The notes under the pieces: model-generated
The model's database searches: none
Told to the model about the DNA's origin: nothing
The model's input: the letters and a program-made list of their open reading frames with translations, nothing else
Assembly (NCBI RefSeq): GCF_016587375.1
Contig: NZ_BNJG01000003.1
Span: 744,001-808,000 of the forward strand
DNA length: 64,000 nt
Source: Ktedonobacter robiniae
GTDB lineage: Bacteria > Chloroflexota > Ktedonobacteria > Ktedonobacterales > Ktedonobacteraceae
Direction of reading: 5' to 3'
Part shown: piece after piece, positions 16,828-26,365 of the stretch
Numbering within the stretch: the stretch's first letter is position 1
How the letters are laid out: each line of letters begins with the position of its first letter
Made by a program: the position numbers and the translations under genes

Positions 16828-18582
16828 TTAGTATGCGCTCGTGTTGGCGCAGGGGGAATCGCTGGTCTTGTAAATCTTCAACCAGTCCTGAGGAGGAATC
16901 TGGTCCTGCGCGTTGTCCACGATACCCTTGACACAGGGCTTGAGGACATAGCTCAGGGTACGCTGATCGACAGGCATCCAGGCGACATCATCCACCATCT
17001 GCTGCTCGATCTGATTGTACTGAGAAATGCGCTCGGTGGCATTCTGGTTAACATCAGCTTTCAGCATCAGGTCCTGAATCTGCTTCTGTGTCGCAACGGT
17101 CTTGGAAGTCCCCATACCATAGTTGAGTGAGTTATTGGATGAACCAGCGCCGAAGAGCAGGGTCGTCCAGTCCTCGGGATCGGGATAGTCCGCGCCCCAG
17201 GCCGCGAACCACATCTGCAGTTTACCATTGCCCACAGTATTGGAGACATCATCCAGGCGTTTGTTGAAGTCTTCATCGTTGATGGTGACCGTAACGCCCA
17301 GAGTGTCTTTCCACTGCTGCTGCGCGAACTCGAAGAGGTTCTTTGCAGACTGTGAGCCACTGCTAGCAACCGTCACTGAGATAGCGGGAAAGTTCGAGAG
17401 GGTATAATTCTCTTCCTGCATGCCCTGCTGGAAGAGTTGCTTGGCCAGAGTCTTATCGCCCTTGGTGCTAGTCACACCAGCCGGGCCCTTCAGGTCGGGG
17501 TAGTAGCCAGGCATGCCCTGAGGTATGATATGGTTGGTCGCCAGGCGCGCACCCTTGTTGATGTTCTTCTCAATCGCACTCTTGTCAACGGCGAGCGCAA
17601 AGGCCTGACGGATCTTGATATTGTTGAAGGGCTTGGCCAGGTAGTTCATCGCAAAGTAGTCGATGGTCAGCTGAGGAACCTGGCGGAACTGCTTATTGGG
17701 CAGAGCACGCGCCTCATCCAGGTTAGCAGTTGGCACGCCAGCATTGTCCAGCTGATTGGTCTTGTAAGCTTTGTAGGCCGTCTGCGGATCTTTGTAGAAG
17801 GCGTAGACTACCTTCTTCAGCTGGGCCTTACCAGCCCAGTAGCTGTTATTGGGAACAAAGCTGACCTGTTTGCCAGACGTGTACTTTTCCAGCTGGTAGG
17901 GACCAGAACAGCTACCCTCGCTCAGGTGCTTCAGAAAATCGGTGTCGCCATACTTCTGGACGAAGCTCTTCTCCACAACATAAGAGGTCGGGTAAGTCAA
18001 CGCGTCGAGGAAGTATTGCGCATTCTGACTGGTCACAATCTTGACGGTCGAGGGATCAGGGGCAAAGAGGCTATCATTGATCAGTGTCGGAACCTTGCCC
18101 GCGAAACGCTTATCCGAGTCTTTCACTAGGCTCAAGTAGGCTGGAGCCACAGTCGACTTCAACTCAGGTTTGAGGGCACGGTCGATGCTGAAGATCACAT
18201 CATCAGCAGTGATGGGGTTGCCATCGTTGAATTTGATTCCCGGACGCAGTTTGAAGGTCCAGGTCAGGCCATCACTGGAGGTGGTCCAGGACTGAGCCAG
18301 TTCTCCATACACCTTCAGATTATCGTCGAGCTGGACCAGGCCTGTAAACATTAGGTCAATAGCGCCGATCGAGGGCGCGTCGGTCGAGAGCGCGGGATCA
18401 AGCGTCGCGAGATCCGACAGGCCGCTCTCGGGGATGACATACACCTGCTTGTCATCAGATAGCTTGCTACCAGATGAGCTACCATTACCTCCTGAATTGC
18501 CGCCGCATGCTGCAACGAGCACGGCAAGCAGGGTCAGGAGTAATGGCAAAAAAAGTATCCTACGTTTTTTGCCAGACTGCAT
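16828..18582 (-). CDS. Peptide ABC transporter binding lipoprotein (copy 2)
   Basis: A 584-residue family-5 solute-binding lipoprotein, closely related to its neighbours. The lipobox is LVAACGG, followed by NSGGNGSSSGSK. The ligand-binding domain retains the family signature (KLRPGIKFNDGNPITADDVIFSIDRAL). It differs from copies 1 and 3 in one block (SCSGPYQLEKYTSGKQ...NNSYWAGKAQ) that lies in the binding domain, so its ligand preference may differ. The start at 18582 follows AAGGAG. Its own terminator and its own long upstream region imply independent transcription. Confidence 0.92.
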   Translation of the reverse strand: MQSGKKRRILFLPLLLTLLAVLVAACGGNSGGNGSSSGSKLSDDKQVYVIPESGLSDLATLDPALSTDAPSIGAIDLMFTGLVQLDDNLKVYGELAQSWTTSSDGLTWTFKLRPGIKFNDGNPITADDVIFSIDRALKPELKSTVAPAYLSLVKDSDKRFAGKVPTLINDSLFAPDPSTVKIVTSQNAQYFLDALTYPTSYVVEKSFVQKYGDTDFLKHLSEGSCSGPYQLEKYTSGKQVSFVPNNSYWAGKAQLKKVVYAFYKDPQTAYKAYKTNQLDNAGVPTANLDEARALPNKQFRQVPQLTIDYFAMNYLAKPFNNIKIRQAFALAVDKSAIEKNINKGARLATNHIIPQGMPGYYPDLKGPAGVTSTKGDKTLAKQLFQQGMQEENYTLSNFPAISVTVASSGSQSAKNLFEFAQQQWKDTLGVTVTINDEDFNKRLDDVSNTVGNGKLQMWFAAWGADYPDPEDWTTLLFGAGSSNNSLNYGMGTSKTVATQKQIQDLMLKADVNQNATERISQYNQIEQQMVDDVAWMPVDQRTLSYVLKPCVKGIVDNAQDQIPPQDWLKIYKTSDSPCANTSAY

Positions 18583-18779
18583 TAAGTACATTCTCCTTAG
18601 AAACGCATACAAGGACCATGATTTGTTGAGATAGTGAAGGGTATTATCGCCGTTTAAACCATCTTTTCTCGGCTATAAACCAGCTCACCACTGGACCCCT
18701 TCTCTACTACAAACATGTAAATACCGCTGTCGTATGCAAAAACAAACAAAGACAAGAAAATCTGTCTTTCTTGCCCTCA

Positions 18780-19134
18780 CCTTTCCATATCCTTAGAAAT
18801 GGATACTACGCTAACACAGCGTATTATATATACGCCACGAGTTTGTATAATCTCTCGCACAAATCCCCAAGAATCAAATTTCATTCTCTTTAATAACTTA
18901 CCCAGCCTTGTCTTCCATCAAGTTATCTATAATATAAAATATAAAGGTAATATAATATCAAGTACCTATGTAATCAAACCGTCTTATTAACAATTATTAC
19001 TGTGTTATCAGGTCTGCGCTTCCATTTTTTAGCAATTTCATGCTTAAATACTTTAAATGCGAGCGACGTTCTCGTCCAGAAAACTCGTATAAATCTACAT
19101 CACAAGCTCATTTTACAGAGCACTATTTCACAAT
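18780..19134. repeat. Non-coding repeat unit 2 between binding-protein genes
   Basis: The gene-free gap between copies 2 and 3; by eye it is over 90 percent identical to 16373-16730. It contains the same gcgtattatatatacgc element (18814-18830) upstream of copy 2. The remaining sequence 18583-18779 is also recognisably similar to 16175-16372. Confidence 0.75.
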
Positions 19135-19181
19135 AAAGAGAAGAGGAGAGGATGCAATTTGCATCCTCTCCTCTTCTCTTT
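19135..19181 (-). terminator. Terminator after the third tandem binding protein
   Basis: A perfect 23-bp stem with a single central base (arms 19135-19157 and 19159-19181), 50 bases beyond the stop of copy 3 on the minus strand. Confidence 0.85.
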
Positions 19182-19230
19182 TGTCGAGCGCACGTGACTA
19201 GTTGTCACACACCCTCTTCGCTACACGAGA

Positions 19231-20988
19231 TTAATAAGAGCTCGTGTTAGCGCAGGAGGAATCGTTGGTCTTGTAGATGTTGGCCCAGTCACCAGGAGGA
19301 ATCAGGTCCTGCGCGTTGTCCACGACACCCTGGACACAGGGCTTGAGGACATAGCTCAGGGTACGCTGATCGACAGGCATCCAGGCGACATCATCCACCA
19401 TCTGCTGCTCAATCTGATTATACTGAGCAATACGCTGAGTGGCATTCTGGTTAACGTCAGCTTTCAGCATCAGGTCCTGCATCTGCTTCTGAATCGCGAC
19501 GGTCTTGGAAGTCCCCATACCATAGTTGGGTGAGTTACTAGGTGAACCAGCACCAAAGAGCAGGGTCGTCCAGTCCTCGGGATCGGGATAGTCCGCACCC
19601 CAGGCCGCGAACCACATCTGCAGTTTGCCATTGCCTACGGTATTGGAGACATCATCCAGGCGTTTGTTGAAGTCCTCATCGTTGATGGTGACCGTGATAC
19701 CCAGGGCATCTTTCCACTGCTGCTGCACGAACTCGGCAAGGTTCTTACCAGCGGATGAGCCACTGGTGGCAAGCGTCAGCGTGACAGCGGGGAAGTTAGA
19801 GGTGGTGTAGCCCGCCTCCTGCATACCCTCCTGGAAGAGCTGCTTAGCCAGGGTCTTGTCGCCCTTGACGCTGGTCACGCCTGCCGGGCCCTTCAGGTCG
19901 GGGTTGTAGCCAGGCATGCCCTGAGGCACAATGTGGTTGGTCGCCAGGCGCGCACCCTTGTAGATGCTCTTTTCGATGGCGCTCTTATCAACGGCGAGAG
20001 CAAAGGCCTGACGGATCTTAATATTGTTAAAGGGCTTGGCCAGGTAATTCATCGCAAAGTAGTCGATGGTCAGCTGAGGAACCTGGCGATACTGGTTGTT
20101 AGGCAGAGCACGCGCCTGATCCAGGTTAGTGGGTGGTACGTTGGCCAGATCCAGTTGGTTGGTCTGGAAGGCTTTGTAGGCCGTCTGTGGATCTTTGTAG
20201 AACGGGAGGACAACTTTCTTCAGCTGTGGTTTGCTACCCCAGTAGTTGGAGTTGGGTACAAAGCTGGCATATTTGCCAGAGTTGTACTGGTCCAGTTTGA
20301 AGGGGCCAGAGCAACCACCCTCGCTCAGGTGCTTCAAGAAAGCGGTGTCGCCATATTTCTGGACAAAGCTCTTCTCTACGACATACGAGGTCGAGTAGGT
20401 GAGCGCATCAAGGAAATACTGCGCATTCTGGTTGGTGATGATCTTGACCGTCGAGGGATCGGGGGCGAAGAGGCTATCATTGATCAGCGTAGGAACCTTG
20501 CCCGCAAAGCGCTTATCCGAGTCTTTCACCAGGCCCAGGTAGGACGGGGACACTGTCGACTTCAACTCAGGCTTGAGGGCGCGATCAATGCTGAAGATCA
20601 CGTCATCAGCGGTGATGGGGTTGCCATCACTAAATTTAATACCAGGACGCAGTTTGAAGGTCCAGGTCCGGCCATCCTTGGAGGTAGTCCAGGACTGAGC
20701 CAGTTCTCCATACACCTTCAGATTATCGTCGAGCTGGACCAGGCCTGTAAACATCATATCAATAGCGCTAATCGAGGGCGCGTCGGTCGAGAGCGCGGGA
20801 TCAAGCGTCGCGAGATCTGATAGACCTGCCGTCTGTGAAGCATTCACATAGACCTGCTTGTCATCGGATAGCTTGCTACCAGTTGAGCCACTGCCTCCTG
20901 AATTGCCACCACATGCCGCGACAAGCACGGCGAGCAGGGTCAGGAGCAATGGCAAAAAGAGTGTCACACGTTTTTTGCCAGATCGCAT
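19231..20988 (-). CDS. Peptide ABC transporter binding lipoprotein (copy 3)
   Basis: A 585-residue family-5 solute-binding lipoprotein, with lipobox LVAACGG and start ATG at 20988 behind CAAGGAG. The sequence is a mosaic. Around residues 215-260 (GGCSGPFKLDQ, FVPNSNYWGSKPQLKKVV) it matches copy 1, while the C-terminal third (NTVGNGKLQMWFAAWGADYPDPEDW) matches copy 2. It also has private changes near VLPFYKDPQTAYKAFQTNQLDLANVPPTN. This fits gene conversion among the tandem copies. Like the others it has no adjacent permease. Confidence 0.92.
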   Translation of the reverse strand: MRSGKKRVTLFLPLLLTLLAVLVAACGGNSGGSGSTGSKLSDDKQVYVNASQTAGLSDLATLDPALSTDAPSISAIDMMFTGLVQLDDNLKVYGELAQSWTTSKDGRTWTFKLRPGIKFSDGNPITADDVIFSIDRALKPELKSTVSPSYLGLVKDSDKRFAGKVPTLINDSLFAPDPSTVKIITNQNAQYFLDALTYSTSYVVEKSFVQKYGDTAFLKHLSEGGCSGPFKLDQYNSGKYASFVPNSNYWGSKPQLKKVVLPFYKDPQTAYKAFQTNQLDLANVPPTNLDQARALPNNQYRQVPQLTIDYFAMNYLAKPFNNIKIRQAFALAVDKSAIEKSIYKGARLATNHIVPQGMPGYNPDLKGPAGVTSVKGDKTLAKQLFQEGMQEAGYTTSNFPAVTLTLATSGSSAGKNLAEFVQQQWKDALGITVTINDEDFNKRLDDVSNTVGNGKLQMWFAAWGADYPDPEDWTTLLFGAGSPSNSPNYGMGTSKTVAIQKQMQDLMLKADVNQNATQRIAQYNQIEQQMVDDVAWMPVDQRTLSYVLKPCVQGVVDNAQDLIPPGDWANIYKTNDSSCANTSSY

Positions 20989-21560
20989 TGAGTACATTCT
21001 CCTTGAGACAGTATGCAATGACTACTTTATGTTGAAATAGCAAAGATTGCTGCATCTCATCGCTTAAATTAGCTTTTACGACCTTACGTCAGCCATATAC
21101 CAGGAAAAATCTGGCACCTCTCTCTATTTCGTTGTTTACAAATGCATCTGCTTCTATGTTAGACCAAGAAAGGCGGAAAAAACCAAGTGTTCTTGTCCCT
21201 ACCTTTTTCATATCCCTAAAAAAGGGATACTCTAGCAACACAGTCTAGTATATATACGCCATAGGTTTGCATAATCTCTCACATAAAAACACAAAAAATA
21301 AAACCCATATACTTTAATAGAATATCCTATCGCATTTTCTCATTATATTGTTTACAATAAGAAACAAAAAGATGCTCTATTATCTAGTAGTGATATAAGT
21401 AAACAGACATATTTGCTACTATTTCTATGCATTGCTTGTTAGCTTTTCCCATTTGTAGGCTATAATATATTTAAATGTCTCAAAGTAGAGGCGTGTTGTA
21501 TACTGACAACTCGCTACTATGCGAGGTTTTCAGACAAAAACTCGGTGAGGAGTGCCAGGT
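20989..21560. other. Intergenic region with promoter-like sequences
   Basis: About 570 gene-free bases between copy 3 and the histidine kinase, transcribed apart from each other. The minus-strand half is a diverged version of the repeat units at 16373 and 18780 (shared stretch tatatatacgcca). On the plus strand TATAAT at 21461-21466 is a possible -10 for the kinase, with TTGTTA 19 bases before it. Confidence 0.5.
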
Positions 21561-24239
21561 ATGCCTCCAATTTTACGTCATTCGCTGCTCTACCAATTAG
21601 TAAGTGTCTACTTACTTTTTGTCATTGTGGTGCTCGTCGGGGGAGCAGGAATAAACACTGTTATTGAGCAACAACAGCGCGAAGCCGTTCAGGCTTCTGA
21701 TCAGGCCCTGGCTCAAGAGATTGCGCTTGAGACAAATCTTCATTTACGCGATTCTGAAGTTTCACTGAGCACGCTTGGGCACCTGGCTATGCAGGCCAGA
21801 ACATCCCAGGCTATTATGCAACTCTTTCAGACTTACCAGGCTGCGCGTAACGATGTAGACCATGTATACTGGCTTGATCCACTCGGCCTCATTCAAACTT
21901 CCTATCCACAATTGAAATCCAATATGGCGGTCGAATTTTCGCCACCAGATGTAGTTCCACGCGTACGTAATACAGCCAATCCTGTCATAGAGGTAGGCAT
22001 CGCCATCGAAACAACCTTTAACGCAGGCGTCATCATTGCTGCTCCCATACACGATAACCATGGCACGCTTGTAGGTATTATTGCCGCCAGCCTCTCACTC
22101 TTCGAGTTGAGCGAGCCTTTGCAAGCTGTCGTTAAAGCGCAACAGCTCCAGCGACATCAACTCCAGATTAGCATTATCGACGCCCGCGGCGAGCTGGTAG
22201 CGACTCCCGATCACTCGCGTCTCCTGCAAACCGTCCTTGATGAACTGCCAGGCGCGGACCTGGCCCTACAGCATCAAGGGAACTCCCAACTTGGAACAGG
22301 GCTTGATGGGCAGAACTGGCTCTTTAGCTCAGTCCCAGTTTCTGATATTGACTGGGCGGTGGTCGTCCAGCGTCCAGCCTCTGAAGCTCTCCACGTCGTG
22401 ACTCAACTGCATCTCTGGCTTCTTACAATCGCGCTCATCTTCACTATCGGCGGTCTGCTCTTCTGGCTCCTGTTACATGGGCGCGTTATTCGTCCTCTAC
22501 ATACCCTGGCGCTACAACACCAGGCTCTACCCTCCTCCGAACAATCTATCCCATCCCATGCCACCCAACTCGCCAGGCGCGCGGACGAAGTTGGCTACCT
22601 GGCACGCTCACTCATCCGCCTGGAGCGCGATGGCCTGGCCAAGCTGGGCGAACTCCAGACACTGCTTGAGACCTCAAGCGTCGTCGTGGGCTCCTTAGAA
22701 CCACAGGCGGTGGTAGGGAAAATTATTCGCGAGGTTCGCCGCCTGGTAGATGTACAGGCCGCTGCGGTACTGCTGCCAGACGAGCAAGGAGTCTTACATG
22801 TACTGGTAAGCGATGGGCATAACCGGCGCTATAACGATATCCTCTCCCTGGCACCCGAAAATGTAAGCTCCTCAGCCGTCCTGGCCCTCCACTCTAACCG
22901 ACCTGTGCAAAAGTTGCTCAGCGCAGGGCCAGCACCTTCGCTCTCATATGACGAGGGCTTCCGCTCAGTGCTGGCGGTCCCCATTATCAGCCGCCATGCA
23001 GGTGGTGTAGTCCTGCTAGTTCATCGCACTCAACCCCAGCCTTTTAACCAGAATGAGATCGATCTCCTTCTAACATTCGCCAACTACGCCACCCTGGCCT
23101 GGGAGCACGCCGTTCTCTATGAGCGCAGTGACGAACGGCTACGAGAGGTAGCGCGTGAGAACGCACAACTCTATCAGCAGGCTTCGGAGGAGAAACAGAA
23201 GCTAGAGGCAATTATGGAGAGCATGAGCGATGGCCTGGTGCTGACAGGTATCAATGGAACCGTACTCTACGCCAACCCGGGCGCCAGCTCTATCACCGGC
23301 CTGCCCATTACAGAACTTGAACGTCATCCTATACAGGTTCTCTACGAGGCGCTTTCCCGATCAGCTATGGAGCCAGAGGAGTGTGCGCGAAAGATGCTCC
23401 AGGCCACTTCCGCCGAAAAGCCTGAACTCCTCATTGAGCTTGAGCGACACACACAACGCCAGGTCATCCACCTGCGTTTCTTTGATGTGGGTGACGAGGC
23501 GGGGCAAACTATCGGACGGGGCCTGCTGTTACGTGATGTAACTCGCGAGCGTGAGATAGATGAGTTTAAGACAACCCTTCTGGGCGCGGTAGGGCATGAA
23601 TTGCGCACGCCTCTGGCAGCCATCAAAGGCTACGCCTCTACCCTCCTGCAGGAAGACGTTACCTGGCCCATTGAAGACCAGCGCCACTTCCTGCAAACCA
23701 TCAGCACCAAGGCCGACTACATGGCACAACTTGTCAGCAACCTGCTGGACCTCTCCCGTCAGGAGGCAGGACTCCTACTACTCAATCGCGCCCCGGCAAG
23801 GCTACAGGAAATAGTCACGCACACCATCGCGGAGACCGAGCATCCGGGTGTGACGGTAACCACGCGTATCCCTGACGACCTGCCTCTCGTAGATATCGAT
23901 AGTGGGCGCATAGAGGTTGTGCTGCGCAACCTTGTCATGAATGCCCTGGCCTATGGCGAGAGCGAGATACATATCTCAGCAAAGCTACAGGAAAACGCGG
24001 TCATTGTCGCAGTCACAGACAACGGCCCTGGCATCGCTCCGACCGAGTTACCGCATGTATTTGAACGTTTCTACCGCGCCCAACATGGTCGGCAACGCCA
24101 TTCAGGAGGTACCGGGCTCGGCCTGGCTATCTGCAAAGCCTTTATCGAAGCTCATGGAACATCTATCTGGGCCGAAAGCGCTAAACAGGGAACAACGATC
24201 TCATTCACCCTTCCGGCGAGAGAAGGCCCACATAAGTAG
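21561..24239 (+). CDS. dCache-GAF-PAS sensor histidine kinase
   Basis: A membrane sensor kinase of 892 residues. Order: TM1 (LVSVYLLFVIVVLVGGAG), an extracytoplasmic Cache-type sensor (about residues 35-285), TM2 (LWLLTIALIFTIGGLLFWLLL), a HAMP-like linker, GAF (about 375-525), PAS (about 555-665, MESMSDGLVLTGINGTVLYANPGA), HisKA with VGHELRTPLAAIKGY (phospho-acceptor His679), and HATPase_c (N box NLVMNALAYGE, G1 DNGPGIAP, G2 GGTGLGLAI). The start at 21561 follows GAGGAG. It is followed after 45 bases by its OmpR-type regulator. Facing away from three peptide-binding proteins, it could share their regulation, but this is conjecture. Confidence 0.93.
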   Translation: MPPILRHSLLYQLVSVYLLFVIVVLVGGAGINTVIEQQQREAVQASDQALAQEIALETNLHLRDSEVSLSTLGHLAMQARTSQAIMQLFQTYQAARNDVDHVYWLDPLGLIQTSYPQLKSNMAVEFSPPDVVPRVRNTANPVIEVGIAIETTFNAGVIIAAPIHDNHGTLVGIIAASLSLFELSEPLQAVVKAQQLQRHQLQISIIDARGELVATPDHSRLLQTVLDELPGADLALQHQGNSQLGTGLDGQNWLFSSVPVSDIDWAVVVQRPASEALHVVTQLHLWLLTIALIFTIGGLLFWLLLHGRVIRPLHTLALQHQALPSSEQSIPSHATQLARRADEVGYLARSLIRLERDGLAKLGELQTLLETSSVVVGSLEPQAVVGKIIREVRRLVDVQAAAVLLPDEQGVLHVLVSDGHNRRYNDILSLAPENVSSSAVLALHSNRPVQKLLSAGPAPSLSYDEGFRSVLAVPIISRHAGGVVLLVHRTQPQPFNQNEIDLLLTFANYATLAWEHAVLYERSDERLREVARENAQLYQQASEEKQKLEAIMESMSDGLVLTGINGTVLYANPGASSITGLPITELERHPIQVLYEALSRSAMEPEECARKMLQATSAEKPELLIELERHTQRQVIHLRFFDVGDEAGQTIGRGLLLRDVTREREIDEFKTTLLGAVGHELRTPLAAIKGYASTLLQEDVTWPIEDQRHFLQTISTKADYMAQLVSNLLDLSRQEAGLLLLNRAPARLQEIVTHTIAETEHPGVTVTTRIPDDLPLVDIDSGRIEVVLRNLVMNALAYGESEIHISAKLQENAVIVAVTDNGPGIAPTELPHVFERFYRAQHGRQRHSGGTGLGLAICKAFIEAHGTSIWAESAKQGTTISFTLPAREGPHK

Positions 24240-24284
24240 CACGCGATCTACAATTTCAAGGTATCTAAACAAAGGGGAAAACCT

Positions 24285-25085
24285 ATGCCAGCAACCCTAA
24301 AACGTATTCTGCTTGCCGAGGATGAGGAGGCGCTACGAGACTTTGTGAGCCGCAATCTGCGCGCACGTGGCTTTGAGGTCCTGGAAGCCAGCAATGGTCT
24401 CGAAGCCATGGCCCTCTGGCAGCAGGAAGCCCCCCACCTGCTTATTCTGGACGTCATGATGCCACGTATGGATGGACTGGAGGTTTGCCAGCGCGTGCGC
24501 CAAAGCTCTACCGTACCTATCATTATTCTCACTGCGCTGGATTCAGAGCGCGACAAAGTAGCAACGCTCGACCTGGGAGCGGACGACTACCTGACCAAGC
24601 CCTTTGGAGTGGAGGAGCTTCTAGCCCGCGTGCGTGCTGCCTTGCGCCGCACAAATTGGGAAGAGACAGGATCACTGCCAGCCGCCAACAGCGCCAAACA
24701 CTTTGACGAACTCGAGGTCGACCTGGCGGGACATATCGTACGCTTGCGGGGTGAAGAGGTTCGCCTCTCGCCAACCGAGTTCGCGCTGCTGAAGCAACTG
24801 GTCACCAACGCAGGCAAAGTACTTACGCATCGCATGCTCCTCCAGAGTATCTGGGGCCAGAATATGGCGATGAGGCCGAGTATTTACGCGTATACATCAA
24901 TCGCTTACGCCACAAGCTGGAGACTGACTCAGCCAATCCGCGCTACCTCCTCACCGAGCCTGGCGTCGGCTATCGCTTCGTCACTCCTACCAGCAAATAA
25001 AGAGCGCGGTGACCGCCAGCAAGCATTTCTGCCCCTCAAGAAATCCATGCTCGCATGGCCCCTACAACCATGCGAGCACCAATAA
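24285..25085 (+). CDS. OmpR-type response regulator, frameshifted DNA-binding domain
   Basis: The receiver domain is complete (acidic pocket EDEE, phospho-acceptor Asp56 in LLILDVMMP, T in IILTALD, K in YLTKPFG), and the winged helix begins normally (EVDLAGHIVRLRGEEVRLSPTEF). At about 24853-24859, after LLQSIWG, the frame changes. The plus-one frame continues with the expected EYGDEAEYLRVYINRLRHK and PGVGYRFVTPTSK, and stops at 25000. One missing base in the G/C run explains this. As read, the recognition helix and wing are lost and the ORF runs into the downstream hairpin, stopping at 25085. It is either a disabled regulator or a sequence error. It is in an operon with the histidine kinase. 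Confidence 0.85.
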   Translation: MPATLKRILLAEDEEALRDFVSRNLRARGFEVLEASNGLEAMALWQQEAPHLLILDVMMPRMDGLEVCQRVRQSSTVPIIILTALDSERDKVATLDLGADDYLTKPFGVEELLARVRAALRRTNWEETGSLPAANSAKHFDELEVDLAGHIVRLRGEEVRLSPTEFALLKQLVTNAGKVLTHRMLLQSIWGQNMAMRPSIYAYTSIAYATSWRLTQPIRATSSPSLASAIASSLLPANKERGDRQQAFLPLKKSMLAWPLQPCEHQ

Positions 25086-25108
25086 TTTGTAGGGACCATG
25101 CGAGCATG
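25046..25108. terminator. Hairpin between convergent genes
   Basis: Arms at 25046-25067 and 25087-25108 pair over 22 bases with one mismatch. The 19-base loop holds a further copy of ccatgcgagca, so an alternative, shorter stem can form with the left arm. It lies between the response regulator and the convergent FAD oxidoreductase. Confidence 0.7.
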
Positions 25109-25110
25109 AC

Positions 25111-26337
25111 TCACCTGCCCAGCGAAGGACGATCCAGCCGAAATGGCTGAAACGCAGAGGGAAGGAACCCATCCATTGCCGCTGTGGCTAAGAGTTGCCC
25201 GAAGCGGAGACCGAACGGCATCCCATGACCAGTAAAACCACCAACGAAGAAGACCTGTGGAAAGGTTAGCGCGGCATCAACAATCGGATGCATATCCTGC
25301 GTACATCCTATGATTCCTGCCCAACGCTGTACCACGCGCAGTTGAGGGGCAAGCAATGGGAAGATCCGTGGCAACACCTGCTCAATCGCCTTTTGTACCG
25401 GGATTGTTGGCACTCTTTCCCAAATACCAACCCCTGCGTTTGGGGCAACAGATCCGCACCCTCCAATCAGAATATTGCCAGAAGGAGTTTGCTGCATATA
25501 TTCTCCCGTGTTCATGTGGACAGTGAGTGCCATCGAAAAAATGGGATCAAGTGCCTCATAGGCTTGCATCTGCTCCAGAACAGGGACAATAACATTCGCC
25601 AGTTCTGGCAATAAGGTACTCGTCCAGGCATTGATTGCAACAATAACCCTTTGTGCAACCAGGCTCCCCTGCGAAGTTCGCAGGCGGATATGTGCTCCAT
25701 CCTGTTCGATCTTATGAACTTCTGCCTGATAGGCTTTTGCGCCATGGCGCAACGCTGCCTGGACCAGGCCCTGCACGAGCCGCGCAGAGTGGAGGAGGCC
25801 CTGTTCTGGCAGAAAACGCCCACTAAGAATCTCGGGAGCAAGTGGTGTGTTGATCATCGCTTCCACCTGTGCTCGCTCAAGCCATTCTGCGGAAAATCCT
25901 TCTGCTCGTAATAGGTCCACTTCCTGGCGTTGTTCCTCACTCTGGGCTTCAGTTAGAGCCAACTGGAGCGCACCCGGCTCCCGGTAGTCACACGCGATCT
26001 CTTCCTCCTGTAGCACCTGGCGAAGCAAGACACGATTCTCATACGTGATGTCCATCACAGCACGAGCGGTTTGCTGTCCAAGGCGAGCAATAGCTTCAGG
26101 ATAAGACCCGGCGGTGCCTGCTCGAACAAACCCACCATTGCGCCCTGTCGCTCCATCCGCAAGTGCTGTGCGTTCGAGCAGGACAGCATGAACACCTGCT
26201 CGTGCTAACCAATAACAGGTTGCGGCACCTAAGAGCCCTCCACCAACAATGGCGACGTCTGCCACTGGCGGCAGATCAGTGGGGAGAGAGAAACGCGAAG
26301 AAGTACGTTGCCAATAGGAGACGGATTCTGCAACCAT
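25111..26337 (-). CDS. FAD-dependent amine/glycine oxidase-like (DAO family)
   Basis: A 408-residue DAO-type oxidoreductase. The ADP-binding fold is at the N-terminus (VAIVGGGLLGAATCYWLARAG, then an acidic LLERT), followed by DGATGRNGGFVRAGTAG, typical of glycine/D-amino-acid/sarcosine-oxidase relatives. The C-terminal FAD contact is VFFVGGFTGHGMPFGLRFGQLLA. It oxidises a secondary or primary amine, not further assignable. The start is the ATG at 26337 behind AAAGGA. It lies directly downstream of the WYL-type regulator on the same strand, so it is probably that regulator's target. Confidence 0.88.
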   Translation of the reverse strand: MVAESVSYWQRTSSRFSLPTDLPPVADVAIVGGGLLGAATCYWLARAGVHAVLLERTALADGATGRNGGFVRAGTAGSYPEAIARLGQQTARAVMDITYENRVLLRQVLQEEEIACDYREPGALQLALTEAQSEEQRQEVDLLRAEGFSAEWLERAQVEAMINTPLAPEILSGRFLPEQGLLHSARLVQGLVQAALRHGAKAYQAEVHKIEQDGAHIRLRTSQGSLVAQRVIVAINAWTSTLLPELANVIVPVLEQMQAYEALDPIFSMALTVHMNTGEYMQQTPSGNILIGGCGSVAPNAGVGIWERVPTIPVQKAIEQVLPRIFPLLAPQLRVVQRWAGIIGCTQDMHPIVDAALTFPQVFFVGGFTGHGMPFGLRFGQLLATAAMDGFLPSAFQPFRLDRPSLGR

Positions 26338-26365
26338 TATATATATCCTTTCACTCTTTACAAAA

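Noticed and set aside
14423..21018. Assembly artefact producing three copies of one binding-protein gene
   Set aside because: The copies differ in many positions throughout, including private substitutions, so they are real paralogues.
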